In this document: one piece after another, positions 49,301-57,649 of the stretch | Position numbering within the stretch: the stretch's first letter is position 1 | Layout: each line of letters starts with the position of its first letter | Source: Haliotis asinina | Lineage: Eukaryota > Mollusca > Gastropoda > Lepetellida > Haliotidae | Length of the DNA stretch: 64,000 nt | Direction of reading: 5' to 3' | NCBI RefSeq assembly: GCF_037392515.1 | Contig: NC_090280.1 | Span: 25,611,118-25,675,117, forward strand | The notes under the pieces: model-generated | What the model was told of the DNA's origin: nothing | The model's database searches: none | The model's input: the letters and a program-made list of their open reading frames with translations, nothing else | Made by a program: the position numbers and the translations under genes

Positions 49301-49583
49301 GATTTGGGTTCAGTCATGGAATAACTTCTCATGATAGAAATGTTCGACATTTGTAAGTGCAGTTGTGTTAAAATTTCAGAATGATGATGGTCTGACCTAC
49401 GCCGACCTTGCCCTTGAATCGCCTACCCTGATCGACGGCAAACCAATCATACACAGAAGGGAGGAGCCTGTGGTATATGAAGAGATTGACTTCGCCCTCA
49501 CCCCCGGGCCACAGCTTCCGGACAAGATATGGGAGGTGGAAGTGCAGGAGGAGGAGGAGAGACGACAGTGCCTCTGGGAGTGA
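40211..49583 (+). CDS. IgSF inhibitory-type receptor: 3 Ig domains, TM, paired ITIM-like tail (11 exons, about 548 aa)
   Basis: Exons: 40211-40349, 40482-40835, 41203-41502, 42543-42800, 43259-43384, 43555-43570, 44575-44630, 47322-47366, 48145-48224, 49094-49162, 49380-49583. All have GT..AG borders. Introns 1-5 are phase 1, intron 6 phase 2, introns 7-8 phase 1, introns 9-10 phase 0, and the frame is open to TGA at 49581. Layout: signal peptide (1-46), Ig domains (47-164, 165-264, 265-350), transmembrane helix (within 351-392), tail to 548. The tail has eight tyrosines; Y488 in LTYADL and Y514 in VVYEEI fit the ITIM pattern (I/V/L/S-x-Y-x-x-L/I/V), 26 residues apart. In known families such pairs recruit SH2 phosphatases. 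A receptor role in immune-type signalling is inference; the ligand is unknown. The start Met is uncertain: a second Met lies just before the hydrophobic core. Confidence 0.8.
40482..40835 (+). CDS. exon 2: V-like Ig domain lacking the first core cysteine
   Basis: A symmetric 1-1 exon of 118 codons. The F-strand DAGTYYC is clear, and W in YYVWVNG fits the core Trp. The B-strand position usually held by Cys reads VNMTMNP, so the canonical disulphide cannot form. An extra Cys sits in VTGCRQVL near the end. Several N-glycosylation sites (NVS, NGS, NHT, NVT). Confidence 0.8.
40860..41130 (+). repeat. tandem duplication of the exon 2 end and intron 2 start
   Basis: The last ~45 bases of exon 2 with its donor (GAATGTTACTGGATGTAGACAG...) and the following ~100 intron bases recur at 40985-41130. 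The second donor reads GTAAGT. The duplicate lacks the rest of the Ig exon and an obvious acceptor. Confidence 0.8.
41203..41502 (+). CDS. exon 3: second Ig domain
   Basis: A 100-codon 1-1 exon. The core residues are Cys in GENVTLTC, Trp in MTYIWRRDG and Cys in NYSCQAVEEG, a complete canonical set. Acceptor TTTGTTCACAG, donor GTGAGT. Confidence 0.85.
42543..42800 (+). CDS. exon 4: third Ig domain (C2-like, extra cysteines)
   Basis: An 86-codon 1-1 exon with Cys in LTVIC, Trp in VTWW and Cys in GQYTCHVNN. Two further Cys in SADCNPAC could form an extra bridge. The domain is short, as in C2-type repeats. Confidence 0.85.
43259..43384 (+). CDS. exon 5: transmembrane helix
   Basis: Contains VTAACSVLIVVIAFVIVAVV followed by FRRNRTTK as the stop-transfer. 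A 1-1 exon of 42 codons. No charged residue lies inside the helix, so pairing with an ITAM adaptor through a salt bridge is not suggested. Confidence 0.85.
43555..43570 (+). CDS. exon 6: 16-base micro-exon
   Basis: Bounded by TTTTATCTATTTCAG and GTGAGG. Together with exon 7 (44575-44630, Tyr-free, acidic) it forms a 24-codon unit. Skipping it puts exon 8 into a frame that meets a stop after five codons, which argues that it is real. It encodes GGKVYR, the first tail tyrosine. Confidence 0.65.
43650..44335. repeat. intronic minisatellite, ~25-bp unit
   Basis: Repeated ACTCCTACAAGTTAAGGTACAG-type units with variable spacing in intron 6, split at 43905-44055 by a SINE tail fragment. Confidence 0.85.
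43905..44055 (-). mobile_element. SINE 3' fragment with GCGCTATATAA tail
   Basis: The reverse complement ends GTGCGCTATATAAATATCC then ATAATAA, the same kind of 3' end as the 5S-headed SINE at 52320-52805 (GGCGCTATGTAAGTGAATT then ATT/ATC units). No head is visible. It sits inside the minisatellite. Confidence 0.6.
44778..44938 (-). mobile_element. SINE family B copy
   Basis: Tail GAGTTTAGTTATACGCCG on plus and the tRNA-like head at the far end, diverged. In intron 7 of the receptor gene. Confidence 0.75.
45275..45475. repeat. C-rich imperfect tandem repeat
   Basis: Units of about 45-50 bases built on CCACCCAACCGCCACACGCCAT. Strong strand asymmetry (C against G). Intronic. Confidence 0.75.
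45789..45955 (+). mobile_element. SINE family B copy
   Basis: A-box region GGTGGCCCAGTGGCTAAAGCG, B box GGTTCCATTCCC, tail AAAAGCGGCGTAAATCC then ATTC units. This copy shows the tRNA head clearly. Confidence 0.82.
46186..47012. repeat. 24-bp minisatellite, about 34 units
   Basis: The unit TGACAAGCAGTGTTTAGGATTGGG is repeated with few changes. Because 24 is divisible by three, both strands stay open (GDKQCLGL on plus, HPILNTAC on minus); I take these open frames as by-products. It lies in intron 7. Confidence 0.92.
47160..47240 (+). mobile_element. SINE family A 3' fragment
   Basis: CATAGCTGGGATATTGCTGAGTGCGG matches the 3' part of family A. The rest is missing. Confidence 0.6.
47322..47366 (+). 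CDS. exon 8: DLYAKV tyrosine motif and polybasic run
   Basis: A 45-base 1-1 exon encoding LYAKVNKKRRRRRE. Acceptor TTCTACCTACAG, donor GTATAG (weak). The YxxV motif is ITIM-like, but the -2 position is Asp. Confidence 0.65.
47417..47563 (+). mobile_element. SINE family B copy with target-site duplication
   Basis: A-box region TAGTCTAGTGG, B box GATTCGATTCTCC, tail AAAAGCGGCGTAAAGC. The flanks TCTCACCTTAGGTGA (47402-47416) and TCTCACTTGAGGTGA (47564-47578) match at 13 of 15. Confidence 0.85.
48145..48224 (+). CDS. exon 9: tail exon with DVYATV and AYAG
   Basis: Acceptor TTCTCTTTTCCGCAG, donor GTAAGT. Contains VSDVYATVQKAQ and NRAYAGAGPS. Exits in phase 0. Confidence 0.7.
48344..48505 (-). 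mobile_element. SINE family B copy
   Basis: GTGAGTGAGTGAGTTTGGTTTTACGCCG (tail, reverse) through to GGCCACCCCACCGCC (head start, reverse). In intron 9. Confidence 0.82.
49094..49162 (+). CDS. exon 10: tail exon with DYAG and EYNN
   Basis: A 23-codon 0-0 exon, donor GTAGGT. EYNNC carries the Y-x-N pattern bound by Grb2-type SH2 domains in known systems. The acceptor is GCTGTCTCCAG. Confidence 0.7.
49380..49583 (+). CDS. exon 11: paired ITIM-like motifs and stop
   Basis: LTYADL and VVYEEI are 26 residues apart. YEEI is also the classic Src-family SH2 ligand. The end is acidic (EVQEEEERRQCLWE) and then TGA. The sequence after the stop is a continuing ~90-bp repeat that stays open in the same frame apart from two TGA codons, so the original C-terminus may have been longer. 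Confidence 0.75.
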   Translation, partial: NDDGLTYADLALESPTLIDGKPIIHRREEPVVYEEIDFALTPGPQLPDKIWEVEVQEEEERRQCLWE

Positions 49584-49830
49584 ATATGAATGAACCTTGA
49601 GAATCTCCAGCTGCAGGACAAGACCATGGATCTGGAGGAGCTGGCGGAGGGAGGCTGTGCTTCTGGGAGTGAAGATGAAAGAACCTTGAGAATCTCCATC
49701 CGGACAAGACCTTTCGAGGTTGAAGAGCTGGAGGAGGGAGGATTTGCTTCTGGAAGTGAAGATGAAAGACACTTGAGAATCTCCAGCTGCTGGACAAGAC
49801 CTGAGAGGTTGAATCTCAGAGTCTCAAGGT
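49520..49830 (+). repeat. ~90-bp coding-type tandem repeat at the receptor 3' end
   Basis: GGACAAGA starts recur at 49520, 49616, 49702 and 49792. Downstream units encode an acidic repeat with ASGSEDER, in the same frame as exon 11 but behind two TGA codons. Confidence 0.75.
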
Positions 49831-49859
49831 TACATTGCGAAACATAACTAACATTTAAT

Positions 49860-50500
49860 GGAATCATTTAGATAAGCAAATATGCTTTGAAAGCTGAATA
49901 GAACATTGGTATAAAAAGAGTGTGTGTGTGTGTGTGAGAGAGTGGGTGGGTGCGTAACTATTGGCTTCTTTATAATGATCCACGGTAATAAAGAAACTGA
50001 ATCCAGTGGTTCCTTTGCGAATTAGGTACATTGCAAGTTTTCACAACTAAGGAGCGTTATATATTCCCTAAATGTACGTATTTAAACCTACATTTACACG
50101 TTCGCAATCTGCATCAAACTAGCATCTACCATTAAGGGGGTACCCCGTCGAGAGTGTATCTGTCTGTTTTCATTTCCACCGGTACTTTTATATACAAGGT
50201 TGTGCACTGACCGTAGGGAGAGAAATAACAGCTTTATAATTCACTTGCAAAGGTGACCAGTTTACTTGAGCATTATCATGACATCATTTTCTTCCCTCAT
50301 ACGTAGTAGGGAATCTACCTCCTTTATTTTTGTCGAAATACAATAAGTTGTGAAAGTTAGTGTCAAACGGTTGTTGTATTTTTTGGAACTCATATAACGC
50401 TTGGCATCGTATTGTTCATATACTATAAGCATTTAGTCTTTATAGAGGCTCATACAACGTTTGGCATCTTGCTGATCATACATGTGTGGCTTCTTGGTGT
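49860..50500. other. 3' flank of the receptor gene, no feature placed
   Basis: Short TG tract near 49920. The phrase CATA.AACG.TTGGCAT recurs around 50390 and 50455. No further gene seen. Confidence 0.4.
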
Positions 50501-50508
50501 TTGAATAG

Positions 50509-50581
50509 GCATGGCGTATTGCCTCTCTGGTCGACATGCTAGAAGTTCAGAAGATGAAGAATGAGGATATTTATTATGGAG
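50509..50581 (+). other. possible alternative tail exon of the receptor
   Basis: AG-bounded on the left and GT-bounded on the right, open in phase 0 in and phase 1 out (ends NEDIYYGG), which would fit after exon 10. A possible final exon at 52049-52089 would then add a short end and a stop, but that piece overlaps an inverted-repeat element. Weak splice sites; unproven. Confidence 0.3.
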
Positions 50582-51299
50582 GTACAACTTCATTATGCTT
50601 TGCTCGGCAACGACATTAGAATCTATGTCGAACGTCGCCTATACATAATATAAAGAGGTTGTCTATCCATAACAACTGCCTTCATTCTTCATGGCGTATT
50701 GGTTGTTCATAAGCCAGAGAGTTTTCTTTCAAATATGATAATATGTGTTTTGATCTTTTTTTTTACTGGAATCGGCATTTCATCAGTTCTATATTTTTGT
50801 GTTTTGTTATTCATGTACGTTATGCATGTGAGACGAACATTTTATTCAGTACCTTAGTGTGGAGCAATGCAGGGTAAATCAACCTTTATCTACGTCGACC
50901 TCTGTGATGAGGGGTTTAAATACGGTAGTACTTCCAGGACTGTATGTTGTAAGATTAGTGTGCCGTGATGCAGATCTGTTCCGTTAACTTCACGGTTACT
51001 TGTATATAGATCTTTACATATTTACTCTGTAAGTAACTTACCTTAACTGTGTTTCATGTTCTCTTATGATGACATTCTCTATTTTTTTCATCACATTTCA
51101 TCAAAGCAGGTGTTCGTATTCACTAAGATTGTTGTTAACCGTCATGCATACGGTGTAGACAACATTTTTTTACGAATTCAGTTTTACGAAACAATTCATA
51201 AGAAGGTGTATATGGTTTGTGTTTGATTAGGTTTTAATACATAAAACGAATATTTTGGACATTCACCACTGAGCCTTTGCAAGGATTGTAAGACACCAT

Positions 51300-51900
51300 T
51301 ACAGACAGGGTAGCCGTACCCGTGGACACATGTCACTGCTGTTCACGATGACGTTGCCATGTCGTCATCTCAAATTCAGTGAGCTATAAACAAATCAAAA
51401 TTGAACAACATTCTGCATGGCAGTTTGTTAGGTTCTTTATATATGTACATGTGGGCGATAAGGTATGAACGTTACGTTCACCTTAGCGCAATGTCTGTCA
51501 CATGTCTGTGTTACGTAGGAATTACGGTCAGCTGAGCGTTACAACAGCCCAAGCCTTTGTTAAGGTATGTAAGCTATGATCGCCTTAGTGCTGAAGTTGT
51601 GTTACGTATTTGTAAAGGTATGAAAGTTACGGTCACCTCGGCACTATAACCGTCGTAAGTCTATGTTAAGGTATGGAAGTTACGATCGCCTTACCGCTGA
51701 GTTTGTGTTACTTCTATGTTAAGGTTTGGAGGCTGAGGTCTAAGATAGTCGGATGTCTATGTTAAGCTATGGGTGACGGTATACGTGTCACTGATGTTAT
51801 GCTGACATTGCAATGTCGTCATCTCAATATGTATAAAACAATTCAAAACCGCATGGACGTTAGATATGTTCCTTTTGTGTAATGATATATACGTAAAGAA
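51300..51900. repeat. degenerate ~55-bp repeat array within a larger duplication
   Basis: At 51465-51770 the phrase GTTAAGGTATG..AGTTACGGTCACCTTAGC recurs with TGTGTTACG. A ~150-base segment around 51325-51470 (CATGTCGTCATCTCAA..) has a diverged partner at 51780-51900. Confidence 0.6.
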
Positions 51901-52062
51901 AGGCGTTATCTCCAACTTTTTCGAAATGTCGCATTAAAGAATACCTGGTGTATTCATTCTTGGCACCCGACCCAAATGTTGACCAGAGTAACGTCTGGCA
52001 CTACCATTATTATATCATTATATTAATGTCTATTTGTTTCTCTCCCAGGAGAGCATGAAGAA

Positions 52063-52165
52063 CTGGGCCTCCTTCCACGAAACTCATAGTGATCGTAAGT
52101 CACTAAGGTTAAAGAAAGGGAGTTAAGGTTCACCTTAGTAAAAGTTGCTTTGTGAAAGAAGCCCC
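52063..52165. repeat. imperfect inverted repeat (MITE-like)
   Basis: GGGCCTCCTTCCACGAAACT at left and, reversed, GGGGCTTCTTTCACAAAGCA at right. It resembles the hairpin at 56473-56563 (shared CACAAAGCA). Confidence 0.5.
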
Positions 52166-52319
52166 TATGGTAGGCTGTAGTTGGTTTCCATACGTATTCT
52201 ACTAATCGTTAAACATGGAATGTGCCAATCCTCAAATTATTTTTATTCTATATTTGCTATTTTGCAATACCTGTTTCTGGTAAATAAATGCTTGAGCAAA
52301 TAGAGTTTTTGTTACACTC

Positions 52320-52805
52320 GGCAATGCCACCAAGAGGGTGTGTGACGCCAAGGCATTCCAGCAACAAGTTTTCCGCCTATTCGGTGATGGCGAGATGTCC
52401 TGTACGTAGTGCTCAGGTCACCATCAGTTGTAGTTAAACACCGTCGAGCTCGGACAGTCCATTGGTGGGTCACCGTGTTTGGCAATTTGACTCCTGAAAG
52501 TTCCTAAGACTTCGGTCCTGCTCCGCCACAAAGCACATGGGGAAACCATGTGGTCTCACCTTAGGCATGTGAGTTTGTTCAAATTTGCCTCTGTTCACCC
52601 AGCAGTAAATGGGTACCCGTGAGGTAATGTCCTCTATATCTATAACCTCTATATCCTCTAATCTATAACCTTGTAGCGCCTAGGAGGCAGCTTGGGTTAT
52701 CCGGGGTGATGATAATCAGATTCTGATTACAGCGTCGAGTGAGCAACGAGTCAGATGGATACTAGGCGCTATGTAAGTGAATTATTATCATTATTATCAT
52801 TCTCT
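52320..52805 (+). mobile_element. 5S-rRNA-headed SINE (SINE3-type)
   Basis: At about 52425-52490 the sequence GTTAAACACCGTCGAGCTCGG then TGGTGGGTCACCGTGTTTGGC follows 5S rRNA (AGTTAAGCAACGTCGGGCCTGG..TGGGTGACCGCCTGGG), including the internal C-box region. A body with ACCCAGCAGTAAATGGGTACC follows, then a 3' end GGCGCTATGTAAGTGAATT and ATT/ATC units. It is read as a 5S-derived SINE, not a 5S gene, because the match is partial and a long tail follows. Confidence 0.7.
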
Positions 52806-52871
52806 TTCTTTGGTACAATAATTCAAAGGGATGCCTATGCGCATACTGTTAAGTTCCAGCTGTCCGTGTGT

Positions 52872-53010
52872 GAGTTAGATTAGTTTTACGCAGCTATTAT
52901 CAGCAATATCCCGACTGGGGGCACCAAATGGGCTTCACGCATTGCACCCATGTGCGGAATCGGCGTGACGGTCTTAGGAGTGACATTGTAACACCTATTC
53001 TGTCACCGCA
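52872..53010 (-). mobile_element. SINE family B copy, decayed
   Basis: Tail GAGTTAGATTAGTTTTACGC on plus; the head is diverged. Confidence 0.65.
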
Positions 53011-54815
53011 TGTCGGAGGGGACTATACCTGGATCCTATAGAAGGGATGTTACTTCGTGCCTATCAGTACCAAACAACTGTTTGATCGAGATATCACTCT
53101 GTAGATTAAAGAGATTTTACTGCGTAAGGTATTCTTGTATTGACTGTTCATCATGGCGTGTTTTACTCAGATGTAGTCTGGGTGGGTTTGGTGTAACTTG
53201 AAGAATTGTGAATTATGAATTAAATCAGTTGTAGTTTCGCGACAACACCTTCCCGGCAAGACTTTGTTCAAAAGAGCTATCTTATCACTGAAACGATCCC
53301 ATACTCAAGGTCAACGCTCATAGTCCTAAGACCGATTTGCAGAAACCAGACTGGATAATGAATTTTTAGAAAGCGTGTGCGTGCATTTTGTATGAGTGTG
53401 GTAATTAATACATAGACACATAGGAATCGCATGGTTATCCTTTCCCAGACCCGTCTAGTCCGTTAGTCAAAATTGGATAATTACCATGGCAGCAGACCTT
53501 ATTGTCATGACAACGCATCCTGTCTCACAATAGTGTCGTCTACACCACATGACCATATTACTACACTTATCGCGGGTCATGATGACCTTAGTGATACAAA
53601 GCTAATACCCTCATGCCGTCAGTGATCTGCACGCATGTAATGAGAACTCTACAAATCTAGTTGATCGTACCGTAATTATGCCTTTATTATATTGATAAGC
53701 CTAAAAATTTTAGGGTCGTCCGTTTTTATTCTTGACATTTCAGGATAATAAGTTGAAATTTCAAGATACGTATTACAGATATGTTGAAATTTCAGGATAA
53801 GAGGTTGAAATCTCGGGATTGTTATCTAGAACTTTTCTCTTAATATCGTGAAATTTCAGTTTAGTATGTTGATACTGTCAAGAAAAAACTTCATATTGCC
53901 CTAAACAGCTTCCGTATAGAAGGTCTCTACAGAGAGGGCTTTGAATTTACTGATTTTCTTCAGTCGTGACTTTCAGTAATGTATGAAGACACGAATCAAT
54001 TTCGTATTCATATACCCGCATGTTTCTCTACAGTTGACTCAATATTCAGTCCAAATATGGGTCAAATTTCCTTCCTCGTATCAGACCGGACAAAGCTGCC
54101 TCACACCGAATAACTCATCCCTGGGTGCCCCTTGTGGTTGACCTTACACATGTGAAACTACCCCAAACAACCCACGTCTGCTCAAAAGGAAATATGTCCT
54201 TGTTCATTATGTATCAAGGCTGCTGTCAGTTTCACATTTCTTCTTTACCACACACAAGACACCGTAATGTTGATAAATGTGGTGCGGGTGTTCGGTCGCC
54301 ATGGTTACAGCGATAACCTGGACTACGAATGTAGGCATCGTGTTGATTTTGTTAGAAAGAGTAATATTACATACCAGTAACAGTTTATTCATAATTCATA
54401 CCTGAATATGTTCATGAAGTGACATTGATTTCATGTCATTTAGATAATTGCTCACGTGATGAATCCCAGGAAATGAAGCTGATGTGATTCACCAAGTCTG
54501 AAAAATAAGTGATCGCTGTCATGGACACCAGGACATTGTCATTGAGACAAAACACAATATTTTGCGTCCGTTACGAAACAATCATACACAGGTCGTATTC
54601 TGATATTCTGTAGTTTGTCCCACATGCAAAGTGCTCTTCCGTATCCAGACTGATCACACTTAGGTGACCCGATCACATCCAAGATATGGTGTTTGTGTGT
54701 GTGTGGTGGTGGGGTTATCTTGTTGTGCACTGGTTAGCCATTGTTCCAAAGTTACACCTCTTATGACAAGCACGGGTTACTGAAGACCAATTCTAACTCG
54801 GATCTTCACGGGTAT
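53011..54815. other. no gene recognised
   Basis: Around 53750-53880 the phrase GTTGAAATTTCAGGATA recurs in a degenerate way. Short open frames show no family signature. Confidence 0.4.
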
Positions 54816-54819
54816 TAAG

Positions 54820-54945
54820 TGAATGAGTGCGTTTAGTTTTACGCCGATTTTATCAAGGCGGACACCAGTCTTGACTCAACGTACCCATTCCTACATTTGA
54901 GAAACGAACCCGAATCCTCAGAGAGAGGCTTTAATAACTCATAAA
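54820..54945 (-). mobile_element. SINE family B copy, 5' end missing
   Basis: GAGTGCGTTTAGTTTTACGCCG at the tail. The head side fades after the B-box region. Confidence 0.6.
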
Positions 54946-55154
54946 ACGACTGACATTTACAAGTGTTCAGGTGACAAATCGGCAGTTTTGCACACTGGCT
55001 GTGACATGTGCAGCTGACACATTTCTGACTCATAAAGGTTCAAATCACATGCGATCTATTCACGTCTAACTGACTAATGAGCCGGAAACATGACTGACAT
55101 GGAAAACATCCGTGCAAACCAGCACATGAATGTACAAACGTACATTTCAGAAAT

Positions 55155-55317
55155 AGCAAGTTAGGTTTTACACCGCTTTTAGCGATATTCTAGCAATATT
55201 ACGCGGGGAACAACAGGAATGGATTTCACACATTGTGCGCATGTAGGGAATCGAACTCAGGTCCTCAGTACCGTGACGAGCGAACGCTTTGACCACAAGG
55301 CTACCCCACCGACCCAG
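55155..55317 (-). mobile_element. SINE family B copy
   Basis: TTAGGTTTTACACCGC (tail, reverse) through GGAATCGAACTCAGG (B box, reverse) to AAGGCTACCCCACCG (head). No clear target duplication. Confidence 0.78.
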
Positions 55318-55910
55318 TTCAGATATAGAACACATGAACAGACGTGTGAAACATTCGTTATCATCACGCTCTTGTTACATCTATGCATAATTTTCTGTTG
55401 ATTTATCACAGACACATGAATTCGTATGCAAGGGCAAGAGTAAAAAACATGAACACTGTTCAGCATAATATGCTTTTGAATACGTCAGCTGCACAGCAGT
55501 GTCAACCATAGCAATGGTTTCCACAAAACGATTGTGTGCAGCTGTATAAATGATCAATATTGGATAGAACTCATGTGCTCACAATTCTCAGCTGTCGGGC
55601 AGGGTTAAGTTAATGCGACAACTGTAATATGCTAATAATTTCGTCCATATTGTAATATTAGAATTGAAAGAAAACTAATCCATCTGGGTGGTTATAATTC
55701 ATATCCTCGTCTTTGATCTCGTTAGCATATCCACCTGAACGTATGCATGGGTGAGAGAGAAAATTCCCTTCACTACCACTTGCGTCTATGTTGTGTTTCA
55801 GTATATTGGTATACTGTGTTTCAGTGCATATATGTGCAACGTTTCAGGGTCTTGTCGCTGTCAGTTGGCCTGGCTACCTTTGTCGAAGCTAACCAAACCA
55901 CTAAAAACTA
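55318..55910. other. no gene recognised
   Basis: AT-rich; nothing recognised. Confidence 0.4.
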
Positions 55911-55912
55911 CC

Positions 55913-56000
55913 TGAGTCTATGTTAAGAGATGGGAGCAACGGCCACCTTAACGCTGAGACTACCTGAAGTCTGTGTTAAGGTATGGGTCACCTTAGCACT
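55913..56000. repeat. fragment of the 51.5-kb minisatellite
   Basis: GTCTATGTTAAG.GATGG and CACCTTAGC phrases match the array at 51465-51770. Confidence 0.5.
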
Positions 56001-56472
56001 AAGTTCGCTTGGCAGAACGACACCAAGGACTGTGAGTACTACTACTGCAGCCATCAAATACAATACAGCAGATGTGCGTGTGATGGAATCAGTGTATATA
56101 CAGTGAGACCCGAAACCTGGTATAGTGCTTCAAGTGTTTGCAGCTGGTCTGGCTGTGCTCAGTATCGTCCTGGGATAATTTCCTAAGGGTGACAACACGT
56201 CCGCTGGTGTAGTGATGTTAACTATTAATCACAGTTTTTGTAGTATTGATTGTAGAAGATGTAGATGTGAATGTTCGTGTGGATGTGGCTGGGGATGTAG
56301 GGTCTGTTCTTGGCTGTAGTTATCAGTACGAATGTAATTGTTGGTTGAAACTGTGCATGTAACAGTGATGATAGTGGTGGTTGAAGAAATGTAGGAATGT
56401 TGCAGTGTTTGAAACTGAATGCTATTAGTGACTGTAACCTTGGATGTACAAACAGTTTAAATGGACCGACTT

Positions 56473-56563
56473 GCACAAAGCAATCTTAGCACCACAACGA
56501 TTGTAACTCAAATACCCCAACATATAGGCTTAAGATAGTTGTAGCGCTAAGACTGCTTTGTGC
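56473..56563. repeat. inverted repeat, about 30-bp arms (MITE-like)
   Basis: Left arm GCACAAAGCAATCTTAGC and, reversed on the right, GCACAAAGCAGTCTTAGC. No coding content. Confidence 0.7.
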
Positions 56564-56589
56564 TAGTGGATCCAGATCACTATCAGCCA

Positions 56590-56875
56590 ACAGTCATGAC
56601 GGGTCTAGCTCTTTCAGTCTACACTCATCACCTTCCAACCTCTCCCAATCTACATCATCCCTGTCCTAGCTCTCTGTCTACACTCAACAACTTCCTACCT
56701 CTGCCAATCTACAGCATCACCTTCATAGCTCTCACAGTCTACATCATCACCTTCCTACCTCTCCGAATCTATATCATCACCTTCCCACCTCTCCGAATCT
56801 ATATCATCACCTTCCTAGTTCTCCAGTCTACATCCTCACCATTTTAACTCTCCCAGTCTAGATCATCACCTTCCT
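56590..56875. repeat. 30-bp minisatellite
   Basis: Units of ATCATCACCTTCC.ACCTCTCC.AATCT. The multiple of three keeps a frame open (IITFLPLRIY), which I read as fortuitous. Confidence 0.8.
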
Positions 56876-56879
56876 AGGT

Positions 56880-57645
56880 GAGATTTATGCAGTAACCCGT
56901 TTCAGACCTTCATTTGAAGCATCTTTCTCATGTGAAAAGCTAATAAACACAGATGACCTGGCCTGACAGCTGTATTGTTTCCTTGTGATAGAGTGCAGTG
57001 GTTTCACATGACTTGTTCTTGTTGTGAGTCGGCGGGTGCATGACTGAGTGATTGGGGGTGTGTGTGTGTGAGTGAGTGAGTTGGGGTTCTACCAGTTTTA
57101 ATAGAATTGCAGTTATACCATAGCATTTGGGCATAGTCAAGAATATTTTTCGCAGATGTAAGATGTAGATCTCTTTGGTGAAACCTACCAGCACCAGGTT
57201 AGGTCTAACAAACATGACTGTTGGAAAGCAGAATTCAAACCTACAACTATCGACACAGCCCTTCATAGCAAATGGTAGCCTCTTAGATGACTGGGCCCTC
57301 TGTGTTCTACACCCATCCTACAAATCTGAAACTTTAAATAATGACAAGCAAATGCTGGTATGATCAAGGGACACAACTCAACACAATACCATCATATCGA
57401 GGAAGGTGGAAGAAATGCACTTAATTACATTCAGTTTCTCCCAAACCAACTAATCATACAAAACATTCTAACCTTCTAGCAAGTAATACGGGTGTCATTT
57501 CGAGAGAAGACCTTTACACAGACACCACGGATAACCACTGGTTGTTGAACCACGTGATGCAGTATGAATATGTCGCCAATTTATAATTACTAGTTCAACC
57601 TGTCCGAGTTATTAACTCCAGCATCAAGATATTACCACACGTCGT
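56880..57645. other. no gene recognised
   Basis: Contains a short GTGTGTGAGTGAGTGAG tail-like tract near 57060, perhaps a SINE relic. Nothing else recognised. Confidence 0.35.
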
Positions 57646-57649
57646 CTTG

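Noticed and set aside
55983-56186. Cys/Tyr-rich plus-strand frame (CEYYYCSH..)
   Set aside because: Overlaps a minisatellite fragment; no splice signals tie it to the upstream receptor gene.
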